Shown: piece after piece, positions 24,717 to 36,327 of the stretch
How positions within the stretch are numbered: the first letter of the stretch is position 1
Layout: every line of letters begins with the position of its first letter
Translations under genes and position numbers: made by a program
Notes under the pieces: model-generated
Seen by the model: only the letters and a program-made list of their open reading frames with translations
What the model was told of the DNA's origin: nothing
The model's database searches: none
Assembly (NCBI RefSeq): GCF_035222275.1
Contig: NC_085884.1
Coordinates: 2,852,001-2,916,000, forward strand
Reading direction: 5' to 3'
Length of the DNA: 64,000 bases
DNA from: Podospora bellae-mahoneyi
Taxonomy: Eukaryota > Ascomycota > Sordariomycetes > Sordariales > Podosporaceae

Positions 24717-26253
24717 TTAGATCCGGAGTGTCTGTCGCAATTTCGACAGTCGTTGCTGAACTTCCAGCTCCAGGTCGCTTCTCACCTCCCCATTGCCGCT
24801 GGCGGTGTTGGAAGAGGGGCTGTTCGGTTCAACATTTTGCGTGAGGGTGTTGGGAAAAGAAAGATAAACGTCGACGGCTTGGTGCTGGCGCTTGATCAGG
24901 TAAGAGCAAAGCTGGACCACGAGAACCAAGCGCATGTCCGCCAGGGCTGCTGCTTCGGCAGGAAGAGAGGAATATCGGAGGTCCACGTCGTGCTGCAGAG
25001 CGATGAGCACGGCAATGTAGATGTTGAGAAGGAGGGTGTGGCAGGCGATGACCAGGTGTCTGACAACTGTCGACGAGTACTCGCTGGACGACGACGGACG
25101 ACCATGGCTGGAGGAAGGGGCCGAGGTCGTCGGGACCGGCTTGGACCCCTCGCCAAAGCCAGCCGTGCCATCATTGCTGTCTGTCGACTGCGGGGTGATG
25201 CTTCTCCAAAAGTCGGTTGCTCCCGCTGGTGCTGCGGCAACGTCCATATCGTTGCTGTTCCCGCCTGTAACGTTGGACTGCAGCAGTCTCAAGATTTCGA
25301 GAAGGTGGTGGGAGGCTGCAAAAAGGTCGTTCAGAGTCTCACCCGTAGTGGGGGGCTCCGACTGAAGCGCCGGGTTGATGTTCGGATTGTGGAGACGGTG
25401 ATCGCCTGCACGAAAGAGCATGTCCATGTTGGTTGATACGCCCTGAACCAGCCATTTGGCGACCACTATGAAAGCATTATCGTCGATCAAAGCTTGGCTC
25501 TTGTGTTGTTGGCCCATGTCTTGGCTCATCTGGCCAGATGATCCTGCTGTCTCTGCCAAGCTACAACTCCTCCTGTGAATTGGATACAGACGTGTGCTTA
25601 GCTGAGACAGCTGGGCAATTCCCACATCGGGGTCACTCTTTGCAATGGTGGTGGCACTCTCAAAGAGCTCAAACATGGGTGTTTGGGAACCTGTGAAACA
25701 GGCCGACGGCGGTGTTGGAGGGTTGTGGTGGAGCAGGTTCAAGAACTCATCTCCACTACATGTATCGATCTGCATGTCGTTCCATTCCATCGGGTGCATC
25801 CAGGATGGGCCAATGGCTCCAGCTAGCAGCTGATCAAGGTCGTCGTTTGCGGTGGAAGAGTCGCTAATCTGCATGCTGTTCTCTGCTATTTCAGCCCCAT
25901 CCGTCTTCGCAGCAGGTGGGACATCGGAACTGGCGGAGCTCGTAGTGGAAGAGGCGGTCTTCGGGCTCGCTGGAGGGCGACGCTCGTTTGCTAGACGGTA
26001 CATGCTCGGTCTTCCTTTGGGAAGACTGGAGCTGTAAACACATTGTGCGTTCTGTCGAATGCAGCGGTTGCAAGTACTCGTTTGGCTGTCCCCGGTTCGT
26101 GTACATCTCAACTTCTGCGGGGGGGCCACGATCAGTTGGTCGGCCTGGATTGTTAATCTTGACCCTTCACCGGGCACTCACCTGGTAATGGCAACGGTCA
26201 CACGATAATCGTCGCGGCAACGGAGCAGGACTGGTATTCGATGAGGGGGCCAT
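24717..26253 (-). CDS. Zn2Cys6 transcription factor, AflR-like; likely cluster regulator
   Basis: Two exons (26182-26253 and 24717-26114) with a 67-bp GTGAGT...CAG intron give 489 residues starting MAPSSNTSP. The intron splits the zinc cluster after CDRCHYQ. Joined, it reads CDRCHYQKLRC, a ten-residue spacer, then CNRCIRQNAQC, the exact C-x2-C-x6-C pattern twice. A basic linker follows (KGRPSMYR), then a Ser/Thr-rich middle and a C-terminal region (VVRHLVIACHTLLLNIYIAV) resembling the AflR-type regulatory domain. Such proteins bind paired CGG or TCG half-sites and switch on neighbouring biosynthetic genes. It lies 1.3 kb from the PKS-NRPS on the same strand. A candidate target is the palindrome at 36649-36666, which contains TCG and CGA half-sites; this link is inference. 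Confidence 0.92.
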
Positions 26254-27129
26254 TGTTGTAGCTCTGGTGAGGATGGAGGGAAGTGGTTGAGGTGAGGTCC
26301 TAATTTAAACATGAATGGCGCCCCAAGTAAAACTTAGCTGATGGCGACTTTGTAGCGGAATCTCAAGAATGCGGATCGAAAGCAACTATTAAATTTTCGA
26401 GCGTCATCAGTCTTTTGGGGTACTCAAGGTATCGCACTCTACTTTCCCGCATCCCAGGTACTGTGCCAATGCCAAGGCCTCTTTCTGACCATGTTGTTGC
26501 CAAGAGGGACTTCTCTGATCTCTCCGCTACATCTGCAGCGGGTGCGCATTTCGATCTGGTTAGACTGGCGATTGCGAGAGAAACGTGGTTAGGGGTCTTG
26601 GATAGTGCCACCCCTCTGCCCTCTGGTCCCGCACCCTGTCCCACTTCTGTCATAGCCCATGCAAATTCATACACAATAATTGCATACCCCGATTAAACAA
26701 TGCAACATGACATCTTGCATGCCACATCAAAATTAATATGGCCATGATCGCAAGGGATTTTTTTGATGTTTTTGGCGGCTATTGATTATCTTGACACTTT
26801 GAAAATCTTTACAATCTCCTCTATCACTTCATTGGTTGTGAAAATGTCTTTGCTATTCTTTCCTTGTGGCCTTCAAAGGCCAAACTTGACATGGAATGCA
26901 GCTCGATTTAAGCTGCATTGCAATCTCTATGTGTGGAAAGAGATGTCCACCTAACTTTTGTTGGTCGGCCACAGGATATGGAACTGCTAACAACCCGGGA
27001 CTTTGTAGGAAGAGACTGGACTATCAGGCTCAAGGGGACACGACATCACCCTGCCCACAACATAATTGATACAGCAAAAGTAAGTTGTAGTGATAGCCCA
27101 AACCTTAAAACCAAATCAATTGCGCTTTT
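26254..27129. other. Gene-free stretch upstream of the regulator
   Basis: This region should contain the promoter of the Zn2Cys6 gene in its first few hundred bases. Short frames at 26363-26696 lie antisense to each other and show no protein features. AT content rises toward the repeat array. Confidence 0.5.
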
Positions 27130-27420
27130 CAATATCTTTAAAGGCCTATTAACCATCTATTAAGGTCTCTTAATTATTTATTAAAGTTTATTAACAATTT
27201 TTTAAGGTCTCTCAACTCGTTTTAAGGCCTCTTAACTCGTTTTAAGACCTATTAACCGTCTTTCAAGGTCTATCTATGGACTTTCTTTTATTTCCTATCA
27301 ACTATCTGTTATTGCCTATCAACTATCTTTCGAGACTTATTGATTATCTTTTTAAGGTCTATTTACTATCTTTTAAAGGGTATCAACCACCTTTAAAAGG
27401 TTGTTAAGTATCTTTGAAAG
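27130..27420 (+). repeat. Degenerate 21-bp tandem array (copy 2)
   Basis: About thirteen units of 20-22 bases with the core GGCCTATTAACTATCTT and many substitutions. Variants such as CTCAACTCG replace ATTAACTATC in two adjacent units. This is the longest of the five arrays. It lies between the regulator promoter and the xylanase gene. Confidence 0.85.
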
Positions 27421-27843
27421 CATAATAAAAATTTCTTCAGGTATTATTTACACTATAATGCATGTTAACCTACTTGTGTGTTTGAACTATTCTGTATTGA
27501 GGGTGGGCTTCAAGGAGGAAACATCTGCTCGCATACCGCTTTTAAGTGTCTATTCTAGTCTTGTCGACCGGAAAGTCCAATCCGTTCACCTTTCTCCAGC
27601 CCATGGTCTCAAGTCGGCAATCTCTCGGCGCGAAGCTCAATGACTGGTGCGGATATCAATTGGAGAAATCTTCACCTGACGTGCATGATATATTGGTGGA
27701 AATATGTACCCCAGACAATGGCGATATTGCACCCTATATAGGGCACACCGGCAGTTGACATGTTATACCCCAGATATTTCCGCATCCGGCCGAGATACCC
27801 GCTGATCACGCACATTCAGCCCACCAGGAGTGGGAGATTTTCA

Positions 27844-27850
27844 GGCTAAA
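27844..27850 (+). promoter_or_regulatory. GGCTAAA, possible XlnR/Xyr1 site
   Basis: GGCTAAA matches the known binding core of the fungal xylanase activator XlnR/Xyr1 and lies about 300 bp upstream of the GH11 xylanase start codon. A 7-mer alone is weak evidence, but position and gene type agree. Confidence 0.4.
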
Positions 27851-28058
27851 AGCCGCCTTGCAACGTCGCATAGCAGGACCCCGTCGAGCAAAGCTTGTTG
27901 TTAATGTTGGACTCGGACGACAGGGAGCCAGTCGATGTTGATGTTGTCGGGCGGACCCTGGATGTCGTCGTACTGAACAATCTTTGAATCGTAGAGATCT
28001 TCGGCAGAGGGAGAGAAGGTGGGTAGATCGATAGGCATATGGCCACTCCTGTTTGATG

Positions 28059-28066
28059 TATAAAAG
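28059..28066 (+). promoter_or_regulatory. TATA box of the xylanase gene
   Basis: TATAAAAG lies 82-89 bp upstream of the xylanase ATG, a usual distance for a filamentous fungal core promoter with a short leader. Confidence 0.5.
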
Positions 28067-28147
28067 CAACGCCGCGGTTCTCGCTGTGCAGTTGAAAGAT
28101 GGCATCTCTTTTTGGTCGCCCATTTAGTTGATAACAAAAAGGTCACA

Positions 28148-28929
28148 ATGGTTCAGATCTCCTCCTTTCTCGTCGCGCTGGGTCTCCTTCAAGCAGGCTT
28201 GGGCGCACCCCAACCTGACGCTAAAGGGGTCCAAGGACGACAGGGCTATTACTTCCAAAACTGGTCTGAAGGCGGCTCCAACATTAGATGTTCCAACGGC
28301 CAGGGAGGTTCCTTCTCGGCAAACTGGAACTCGAGAGGTGGCTTCGTCTGTGGCAAGGGCTGGAGTGGTGGCGGGGCTAGGTATGTACCTAGCTACATGT
28401 GGCTTCCTGACCATTCAATCCCTAGGGCTTCTTACTAACATATTCTACCTTACTTATCAGGACTATCAAATATAGCGGGACATACAACGCCACCGGACCA
28501 GGCTACCTAGCCGTCTACGGGTGGACTCGCAACCCCTTGATCGAGTATTACATTCTTGAGTCCTACGCTGATCTCGCACCTAATGAGCCCTGGTTCAGTA
28601 TTATCATTTCCTTCTTGGTACCATAGTGACTGACATTCCGCAGGACATCCAAAGGCAACTTCACTATCGATGAGGGCACTTTTGAGGTTTTCACCAGCAC
28701 CCGAGTGAACAAGCCATCCATTGAAGGCACGAGGACCTTCCAGCAGTACTGGAGCGTGCGTTCCGAAAAGCGAGTGGGCGGGACGGTCACAACGCAGAAG
28801 CACTTTGATGAGTGGGCCAAGAGAGGCATGAGATTGGGTCGGCATGATTATGTGGTGATGGCTGTGGAAGGTTATACTGCTACCGGCGGCAGTGGCTCGG
28901 CAGGATCAGCCAGCATCACCCTGGGATGA
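28148..28929 (+). CDS. Secreted GH11 endo-1,4-beta-xylanase
   Basis: Three exons (28148-28380, 28461-28592, 28644-28929) with phases that agree give 216 residues, normal for GH11 without a carbohydrate-binding module. The N-terminus [20 protein letters not shown] is a signal peptide. The enzyme cuts xylan inside the chain with retention of configuration. The jelly-roll signatures are present: [42 protein letters not shown] with the nucleophile Glu in [21 protein letters not shown], and [16 protein letters not shown] with the acid/base Glu. It sits between the cluster regulator and the monooxygenase but should act outside the cell on plant wall. It is probably a bystander with its own XlnR-type control. 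Confidence 0.96.
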
Positions 28930-31101
28930 GGTTGGTGGCAAGTTGAGATGCTGGTTAGATGAATAAACGATATGATCCAGCGGTTGACGCACCTGTTTCC
29001 CATGATGCACGGGGAGGGGTGTAGCAAAATTAGTTGAGCAAACACCCCTGAGTAGCGCCGACGGCAAGTAGCTTGGCGGTAGCTTGGCTAGTGTACTGGG
29101 CGTCAGACGGGACAACGGCGGCCGACTGACGTTATCGCGGGGGCTTATCTCTCTCTTCAACCGTCCGTCTCGATGGTGTCGGCCCATTAGCGCTTTGGGT
29201 GGAACACATTGGTGTTGTTACGCGTCATGTACCCAGGTTGCAATGTTGCTGGATGAAGACCAAATAGTGCCATGGCATACCCCGTGGTAAGGTAGGTAGG
29301 TAGTTTCCAGGGCGAGATGTACATACGAGTCGCCAAGGACACCTGAAGAGGGGTGCGGAGCTACGTGATTGCAGAGGTAAGGTATGTTGGGGCCGTCTGT
29401 CGATCTTTGGAGACGAAATGCAGTCCATTGTGCACGACAAGTGGGGGGTCGCTCCATGGATCAGGAATTCCGATAGCCGTAAAGGACGCTAGGTCTTGTC
29501 TCCTACACCTGCCTTGTTCGAGCAACCCCCCCCGCAGACGGAATCCAAATACAGCAGGAAACTCGTCTTGCTTGTTGACGGACTCTTGATGGACCCCTTG
29601 CAATTCTTCCCGCGCGATAGCGGTTGCAGGGGACCAGCCAGTGCACCAACCCCTGAGTTGATCCTTCTAGCGTGCTTCGAGAGCAAACCCGAAGCTTGAT
29701 CGCAGCGATTGCTTGAGATGATGTGACACGTCAACCACACGAACCACATCGCGACAGTGTGTAACATCGCGGGAGGTGCCATTCTCCGGTACACTCGCTA
29801 ATTCGGCCTCTCTGCCCGGCCGCTCTGTTTTTGCTACCACACGCAGCACGCTACTCACATGGTCTTTCTATCTTCCAGGTTCTCACCTTGGACGTTGTGA
29901 TAGCTTATCATGACCCCTCCGCGGCGAGACAACGTGCGCCAACCGGTTGGTATCGAGAAAGGACGATCCCTCTTCACGATGGGCACTCGGTGGAGAATTC
30001 CCATTGCATTCTGGGTGGAACTGTCACTCTGGCATGTTTCCCCCGATCTGTCTCTTGTGTGGACCATGCTTTTCTCCAGTCTCCATAATAATACTACCCT
30101 GCCAATGCGCCCGCATCGATACAGCCAACCATGCTCCTTCTGGTCACCGAAACATGCGAATAAAAGAGCGGGTTCTGTTAGGTAAAGAGGCTGCAGATTC
30201 AGGTCCCCCCATCGGCTTCCACTCACCCGAGTCAGCATGCATCCTCCACTAGGCGCCGAGCCTACCTAGTGTAGATGTAAACATCGCCAGATCCAGTACG
30301 GGCCGTTGAAGCCGCCATGTGCAGAGCGCTAAGAATTGCAACGGTTCCGCACCTCGATAGGGAGTTGCTAATGCCTAGGCACCTAGATATGCCGAAGCCC
30401 TGAGACATCGTGGCTGATCGCAAACAGCACAGCATGCGTTCGACACCAGCCTTTGGTACCAAAACCTGGCTCAAAAAGCCAAGACCCTATAAACAGACAA
30501 CGCCAATGTAGAAAAGCGAAGAATACTACAGCTAACAATATGAATGGCAAGTACGTGCAGTGGAAGGCTGGCGCCGTCAGTGTTGTATTCATATCAAGGT
30601 GGCTCGATGGTACCAGACTTTACTGACATCGGGGACTCGGTGGGTAGCATACAACCGCCTCATCTGGCAGCGACCAGTGAGCTGAGTAGATTGCGTCCAT
30701 GTAAACGGCCCTCTAAAGGGTCCGCACGCTTCTGCCAAAAAGAAATACCCGAACCGCGAGGGGACTCTGATGTAACCCTAGCCACGCCTCGTTCGTCATT
30801 CGGCGCATTTCCACAATCAACGGCAATATCGGAATCCCGGTCGGCACTCTGCCCGTGGTTCAATCTCAACTCCTCTCAACACCAGGCGACGCCAGCTAAC
30901 ACTTTGGATATCACCGAAAGCTGCACGGTTGACAGCGATGCCGTGAGGAATCATTAAGGACGCGGGCTCGTCGCCATGGCTCTCTCACCTAGTCTACCTA
31001 TCCAAGACCTCTCGCTCATCCCGTCAGATCTCCGCAGCTGCACAGCCGCAACTACATCCGCATAGACATTGCTACGACTTTCATCTCTACCAGCCATCAT
31101 A
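28930..31101. other. Gene-free stretch of 2.2 kb
   Basis: Many short frames on both strands, none with domains, consistent codon use or splice-linked partners. Its right end must hold the promoter of the monooxygenase gene. No repeats or RNA genes are recognised. Confidence 0.5.
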
Positions 31102-32373
31102 ATGCATGTTCTTATCGTGGGCGGTGGCTTGGGTGGGCTCAGCCTGGCCCAGACTCTTCGCAAGCAGGGCATCTCGTTCGAGGTCTTTGAGCGCGACGAG
31201 TCTGCGGACAGTCGTTTTCAGGGATGGGCCATCGGAATCCACAGGTGCGCTGTCTTTTCGGAATGTCCCACGTTTTAGTGCTAAAAAAACGGGCATAGCA
31301 TCATTGGGGACTTGAAGGCGTCTTTTCCGGATGATATGCCGGACATGAAACAAGCGACTGACCATCTCCAACCAATCGATCTCCCATGCCAGATTGGCTT
31401 GTATTATCCCGGCCGCCAAGGTAGGGTGGGTGTTCAAGACACCCCTGAAAACCCAATCATTCGTGCCGAGAGACTTCGTCTCCGCCGGTGGCTCTCCACC
31501 AATATCGACATTCAGTGGAACAAGCACGTCAAGAGCATCAGCCACAACGACCAGGGCGTCCAAGTCTTCTTCCAAGATGGCAGCAGCGCCAAGGGCGACA
31601 TTTTGGTCGGAGCGGACGGCATCAACAGCGTGGTCCGCGAGCAACTGCTCCAGACTCCCAACTCGGCCCTCCTCAAGACGGTCCCCTTGGCAGCTATCAT
31701 TGGCGAGGTGACCCTCCACGGCGACGCCTTCAAGCGCCAGCTCGAGCTAGGCCACTCAGCCTACATTTACGTCGCCCCTGACCTCGGCTGCTGGATGTTT
31801 GGCGGTCTGCACCACGCCCTCCCCGACGGCGTCTCCGGCAAACACTACTGGATGCTCATGAAGCCCGATCCCACCGTCGCCGACCCCAACCACTGGCTTC
31901 AGACTGCTACCCAGCAGGAGAAGCTCGATTACGCTTTGGCCCTTGTCGCGAAGCTCCCGCCCAAGTTTAGGGAAATCTACGAGGCCACGCCCGCAAGCGG
32001 GATCAAGCAGGAGAGTCATGTGTGGAGGGATCTTGAGCTGGAGAGTCTGCCTGCCGGACGGGTCGTTTTGCTTGGTGATGCTGCTCATGCCATGACGCCG
32101 TTCCGTGGCGAGGGGGGGTATAATGCGCTGATCGACTCGATGAAGCTGGCCAAAATACTGGCAGGCGTGGATGGGAGTGACATTGACGCTATCAAGAAGG
32201 CAGTAGAGGAGTATAACAAGGAGATGCTTGAGAGGGGCGTGGAGGCTGTTCGTGCTTCGAGGGGTGAACAGAGTGCTCAGAAGACCAAGAGCGCCAACGC
32301 AAAGGTCATGAGTGCTGGTCAGGAGGCGCGGGTTTTGCCGGAAAGGGAGATTGTTCTGACGGCCAGGGGCTGA
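31102..32373 (+). CDS. FAD-dependent monooxygenase (group A, UbiH/salicylate hydroxylase type)
   Basis: Two exons (31102-31244, 31299-32373) with a 54-bp intron give 405 residues. The start codon is at 31102 (MHVLIVGGG), with a dinucleotide-binding GGGLGGLSLAQTL motif at residues 7-19 and FEVFERDE at the end of the second strand. The region RAERLRLRRWLS is the usual segment before the middle domain, and VLLGDAAHAMTPFRGEGGYN carries the second FAD motif (GD). Enzymes of this type hydroxylate or epoxidise small molecules with NAD(P)H and oxygen. It is transcribed rightward ahead of the dioxygenase and likely tailors the PKS-NRPS product. No membrane anchor is evident. The substrate is unknown. 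Confidence 0.93.
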
Positions 32374-33390
32374 TTGAGGGGGTTTGTTTACATGACGTCA
32401 CTGATGGGAGTGCTAGAATTAAGGGGTTGGAAATACTGAATGGGAATTGTTTGACATCTCTTTGTTTATTACGACTCCTTGAGTAGTTTTGGGGCAACCC
32501 TTAGGACCGAGTGCTCTTTAATTCCATTGCTCACAGCTAGGTTTTGATGTTCCAGACCTTGATCCGACGAAAAAGAAGGGAGGATTGAGAACAAACAAAC
32601 AGTTTTATAATCTCTTGTTCTTCTAAGATCTATGTTACCAAATCTAGACCTTCAAATCCCCCCACCAGCGAGAATGAACGTGGCACCACGCCAGCAATGT
32701 TGAAGCAACACCCACGAGTTGCTACGGTAAGAGCACATTTGCAGTCAGTTATGAAGCCTCTACTTCCTGGCAATGGTTGAGCGCAGTGTTATCCACGGCA
32801 TTGTCCAGTGGTGGCATTCCAGGTCGCTAAAACGCATGGTTCCAGGTTGTGCAATAATAGTAGGCCTTGCAAGGGACGGCAATGTGTAAGCCAGAATGCG
32901 TTCCCATCGGTCGTGGCCACATCTCCTATGTGGCCCGGCTATCAGGTCGGCTCTGATACTTCCTCCCACTTCCTTATGATCGACCGCAGGGTCTGTTTTT
33001 TTCCTTATATTGTTCTGGCTTTTTATTTTCCTTTTTTTGTTTTGGGCAACGGTATACGAACACACAACAACACACGCAGAAACAGAGGACGACGCACCGA
33101 CCGACCGACTCGATCGATTAGCTGACCTTGATAGATGGGTCGCCAATGTCGCCGAAGTGCAAAACCACCGATAACACCTTGCGTAACAAAGCACCGAATT
33201 ACCTAGTTCCAACAGCCAGACGAGGATTAAGCAAAGTAATGTGGTACGATCGCAACTTCAGTCAAACTCGGTGACCTTATCGTCAACACGTCGTTTCCAG
33301 CACATAAAGGAGATCTCGAGCTGACGTTCCCGTCTTGATCCACAGTATCAACACCGCAATCTTGAAACTGAATCGGCTGCCAACATCACA
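32374..33390. other. Intergenic, dioxygenase promoter region
   Basis: About 1 kb without a gene. It should hold the 3' end of the monooxygenase transcript and the promoter of the dioxygenase. A GACC repeat at 33096-33109 is listed separately. Confidence 0.5.
33096..33109 (+). promoter_or_regulatory. ACCGACCGACCGAC motif upstream of the dioxygenase
   Basis: It shares a 13-mer with the motif in the PKS-NRPS promoter and lies at a similar distance from its start codon (about 283 bp). It runs into CTCGATCGAT, which is itself palindromic. The role is inferred only. Confidence 0.3.
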
Positions 33391-34452
33391 ATGCCCTCCG
33401 CCGACCTCGTCCTCCCCCTCATCGATCTCGCCCCTTATCTCTCCCCAGACGCCACCCCGTCATCCAAAGCAACAGTCATTGCCCAAGTTCGCGCTGCCGT
33501 CGCCGAGTTTGGCTTCTTCCAAGTCATCAACCATGGAATCCCCCTCGCCTCCCAACACGCCCTGATTGAGGCGATTCGCACTCTCATGAGAATCCCCAAG
33601 GAAGACAAACTGGCCATGAGCTTCCTCAAAAATCCCTGCCGTCGGGGGTACGAGGGGTCAGGGGATACCTTCCGGACTGGAGACAAGATGCACGACGCCA
33701 AAGAAGTCAGTCCACCCTTTCCAACTCCCTCCTTCTTCCACACGCTTTGTTGACACGGAAAAAAAAAGGCATTCTACATTGGCCGTCCCTCCGAAAAGAT
33801 TGAGCCTCCTGGGTTCCACGGCCCAAACATTTGGCCTTCGCCTGAGCTGGTCCCCGAGGCCGAGTTCCGCGACCCGGTCTGGTCGTACTATCAGGAGACG
33901 AACCGGCTGGGCAGGGAGATCTGGCAGCTTCTCATCCAGGGACTTGGTCACCCGGGGGAGCTGCTCTCCCAGTTCACCAAGAAGCCTGTCGTGATGATGA
34001 AGATGATTCGGTATCCTCCCTTTTCGTCTACCTTGCCGGGCCAGTTCGGTGTAGGTGCCCACACCGATTTTGGTGGCGTCACAGTTCTCCTGCAAGAGGC
34101 TGGACGAAATGGGCTGGAGGTCGAGCACAAGGGGGAGTGGATTCCTGTGCCTGCGCTGGAGAACGTTTTGGTGATCAACGCTGGTGATATGATTGCTGGC
34201 TGGTCCGGAGGCGTGTACCAGAGTGCGAAGCACAGGGTTATTAACAAGGGTGAAGAAGAGAGGATCAGCTGTGCGACGTTCTGGCACGGTGACTTGGATG
34301 CCACGAACCCGTTTATTGATGGCAAGGGAGAGGGCGCAGCCGGGGATGAGACGGTGGCTGATTTGCTGGTCAAGAGGTTTAGGAGCCAGTTTAGCTTGAT
34401 GAAGGGGAAGAAGACCGAAGAGGTGGTGAGGGGAGAAGTGTTTGCTCATTGA
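33391..34452 (+). CDS. 2-oxoglutarate/Fe(II)-dependent oxygenase (isopenicillin N synthase-like)
   Basis: Two exons (33391-33705, 33769-34452) with a 63-bp intron give 332 residues. The N-terminal DIOX_N region shows LIDLAPYLS and EFGFFQVINHGIP. The C-terminal 2OG-FeII domain has GVGAHTDFGGVTVLLQE, which supplies His and Asp of the metal triad, LVINAGDMIAGWSGG, and QSAKHRVI with the third His. The RIS after it is the usual 2-oxoglutarate-binding Arg-Ser pair. These enzymes hydroxylate, desaturate or form rings with loss of CO2 from 2-oxoglutarate. It lies between the monooxygenase and the trans-ER, and shares a GACC motif with the PKS-NRPS promoter, so it is probably a cluster tailoring enzyme. 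Confidence 0.94.
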
Positions 34453-34734
34453 GTGGAGAAGGCAGAATTACTGGGCGAGGTTGAAGGTTCCAAGGAAAGG
34501 GACATGTTTAAGTTAACAAAGACGTTTTATGACATTTCAACGAAAAAGGAACTTGCATCGTTCAATCAGTGAAGACCGAAGAAAGTCTAATGAAGAACCT
34601 TTGATGAAGGGGAAGACACCCTGCAGTGTTGAGATGAATGAATCTCCCACCACTCGAGTGATCCTATTCGCCCTGTGACTCGAGGATATGCAGTGGAGCT
34701 CTGGAAGAAGAGAGGGCGTTTATGGAATACCCTG
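34453..34734. other. 3' region between dioxygenase and repeat array
   Basis: Under 300 bp, no gene; presumed 3' untranslated region of the dioxygenase. Confidence 0.4.
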
Positions 34735-34902
34735 TAAAGCATATTTAATGAGCTTTAAAAGATAATTAAGAGGCCTTAAAAGTTACACCAAAGGCCCTAA
34801 AAGAGAGTTAACAGGCTTTAAAGGATAGTTAAGAGGCGTGAAGAAAAGGTAAGCCTTAAGAGATGATTCAAAGGCCTTAGATGGTAATATAAACGTCTTT
34901 TA
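34735..34902 (-). repeat. Degenerate 21-bp tandem array (copy 3, inverted)
   Basis: About seven units related to the same core but on the opposite strand (CTTTAAAGGATAGTTAAGAGG type). Directly to its right, 34907-34951, lies a block that, read on the minus strand, gives TACGGAGCCC, then TTACCA and CCCTC in the same order as the head of copy 1. Confidence 0.8.
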
Positions 34903-35112
34903 CTATGTTATAGGGAGGGGGGCGCTGGTAAGATAACAAGGGGGCTCCGTAAAGGTTCGCCACAAGTAAAAGCACCCTGTTTGAGCCGGGTGTTGAGGTG
35001 ACACCGCGTCAAAATTTACCCAAAAGAATACATACATCAAGGTGAAATAACGCTGCTAAATATACCATCATACCCACAAAGTTCCACAGAGATCCTTGCC
35101 ACCAATACGTCA

Positions 35113-36327
35113 TCACACCACGGAATACACCATTTTCTGACCTGACAACGATTGACTCCGGATGATATCAACTCCCTTCATGACCCCCTCCCACCCACCG
35201 GGCATCACCTTGATTGGATGAGCTTGAATCTTACCGCCGTCCAGTAAGCTTTGCACAGCAGCGAATGCCTGAGCGCCAAACCTTCTATCCTCCGGAGTTG
35301 CCTCTCGTCCATATTCACCCTCCAAACCCACCTTGATTCCGAAGATGCTGAGAACCATCACCCACGACGGCTCAATCGTCAGAGCCCGCGTCTGCGCTAC
35401 AGTATCTCTGAACGGTTCAAGAGAAACATAGCGACCGCCAGCACGCCCGATTGATTCGAAGCAAAGCTTGGTAGTGTCGGCCTGTGAGACGCAGTCGAGA
35501 GCATACTCGAGCTCGTTGCGGGTGTACTCGCGGATCTCTTGAGCACATGTTGGGGAGTGGTAGTCAAAGACCTTTTCGGCACCGAACCGTTCAACAAGGG
35601 CAAAGTTGGAAGGGGAGCATGATGCGATTGGTCTGAGGCCGGCACTAGTGAAAGGAAGAGGAATGGTCAGCGGAGACTCCGAAGAGATGATGGGGACCGA
35701 ACTTACTTCTTCAGAAGTTGAATGGCTCTGGTTCCAGACGCCGTGCTGCCTCCAGCAACAAGAACAAATTCTCCTTGCTTTGGCTCACCTCTGCGGAGGT
35801 CGTCCAGAGTGGCAGGTACACGAAGTCTGTCAAACAACGATAGCGTTGCGGTGGCAACACCAGTTCCCAAGCTAGCACCCTCCTCGAAGCTCATGTCTTC
35901 GGGAAGTCTAAGTAAAAGATCCGCCATTGCTCCCACGTATTGAGAGAACCCCCCAATGGTTTTGACGTTTGAATTGCCGCCAAAAACCATGCCGGCAACC
36001 CTATCCCCGACTGAGAGATGCGCAGGAGCGTCTTTCCCGAGGGCAACAATGGTGCCTGCAAAGTCATAACCATGAATAGCTCCCTGAGCTGGGCTGTAAT
36101 CGAGCATCTTGGCATCTGCTGGGTTGATCGCCACCGCGGCCGTTTTCACTGCCAAGGTTAGCGGTGGGTATGGGAGAGGAGGCGACGAGGGTAAACAAAC
36201 CGATTGCCATGTCGGGTGCGAGCGTCGGCACTGCGACATCGTGCTGAATGGCGAGTTTCCCAGGTCCCTGAGCAATAATTGCCGTCTGTGTCCTTGGGAG
36301 GGAGAGCTCTGCGTTTAACGATGGCAT
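35113..36327 (-). CDS. Trans-acting enoyl reductase (MDR family, LovC/ApdC-like)
   Basis: Three exons (36201-36327, 35707-36148, 35113-35644) with 52- and 62-bp introns give 366 residues, typical of the family. Visible parts are the GroES-like fold (VAINPADAKMLDY, GAIHGYDFAGTIVALG, VGDRVAGMVFGG), the middle helix EEGASLGTGVATATLSLFD, and the nucleotide site VLVAGGSTASGTRAIQLLKK, which replaces the usual GGxGxxG. No zinc ligands are seen, as expected. Such proteins dock on a highly reducing PKS whose own ER domain is dead and reduce the double bond at chosen rounds. The PKS-NRPS here has exactly such a degenerate ER, so pairing is strongly expected. It is divergent from the P450 fusion across a 514-bp promoter. 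Confidence 0.95.

Noticed and set aside
24702-25436. Plus-strand frame of 244 codons
   Set aside because: Antisense to the Zn2Cys6 regulator; no recognisable features.
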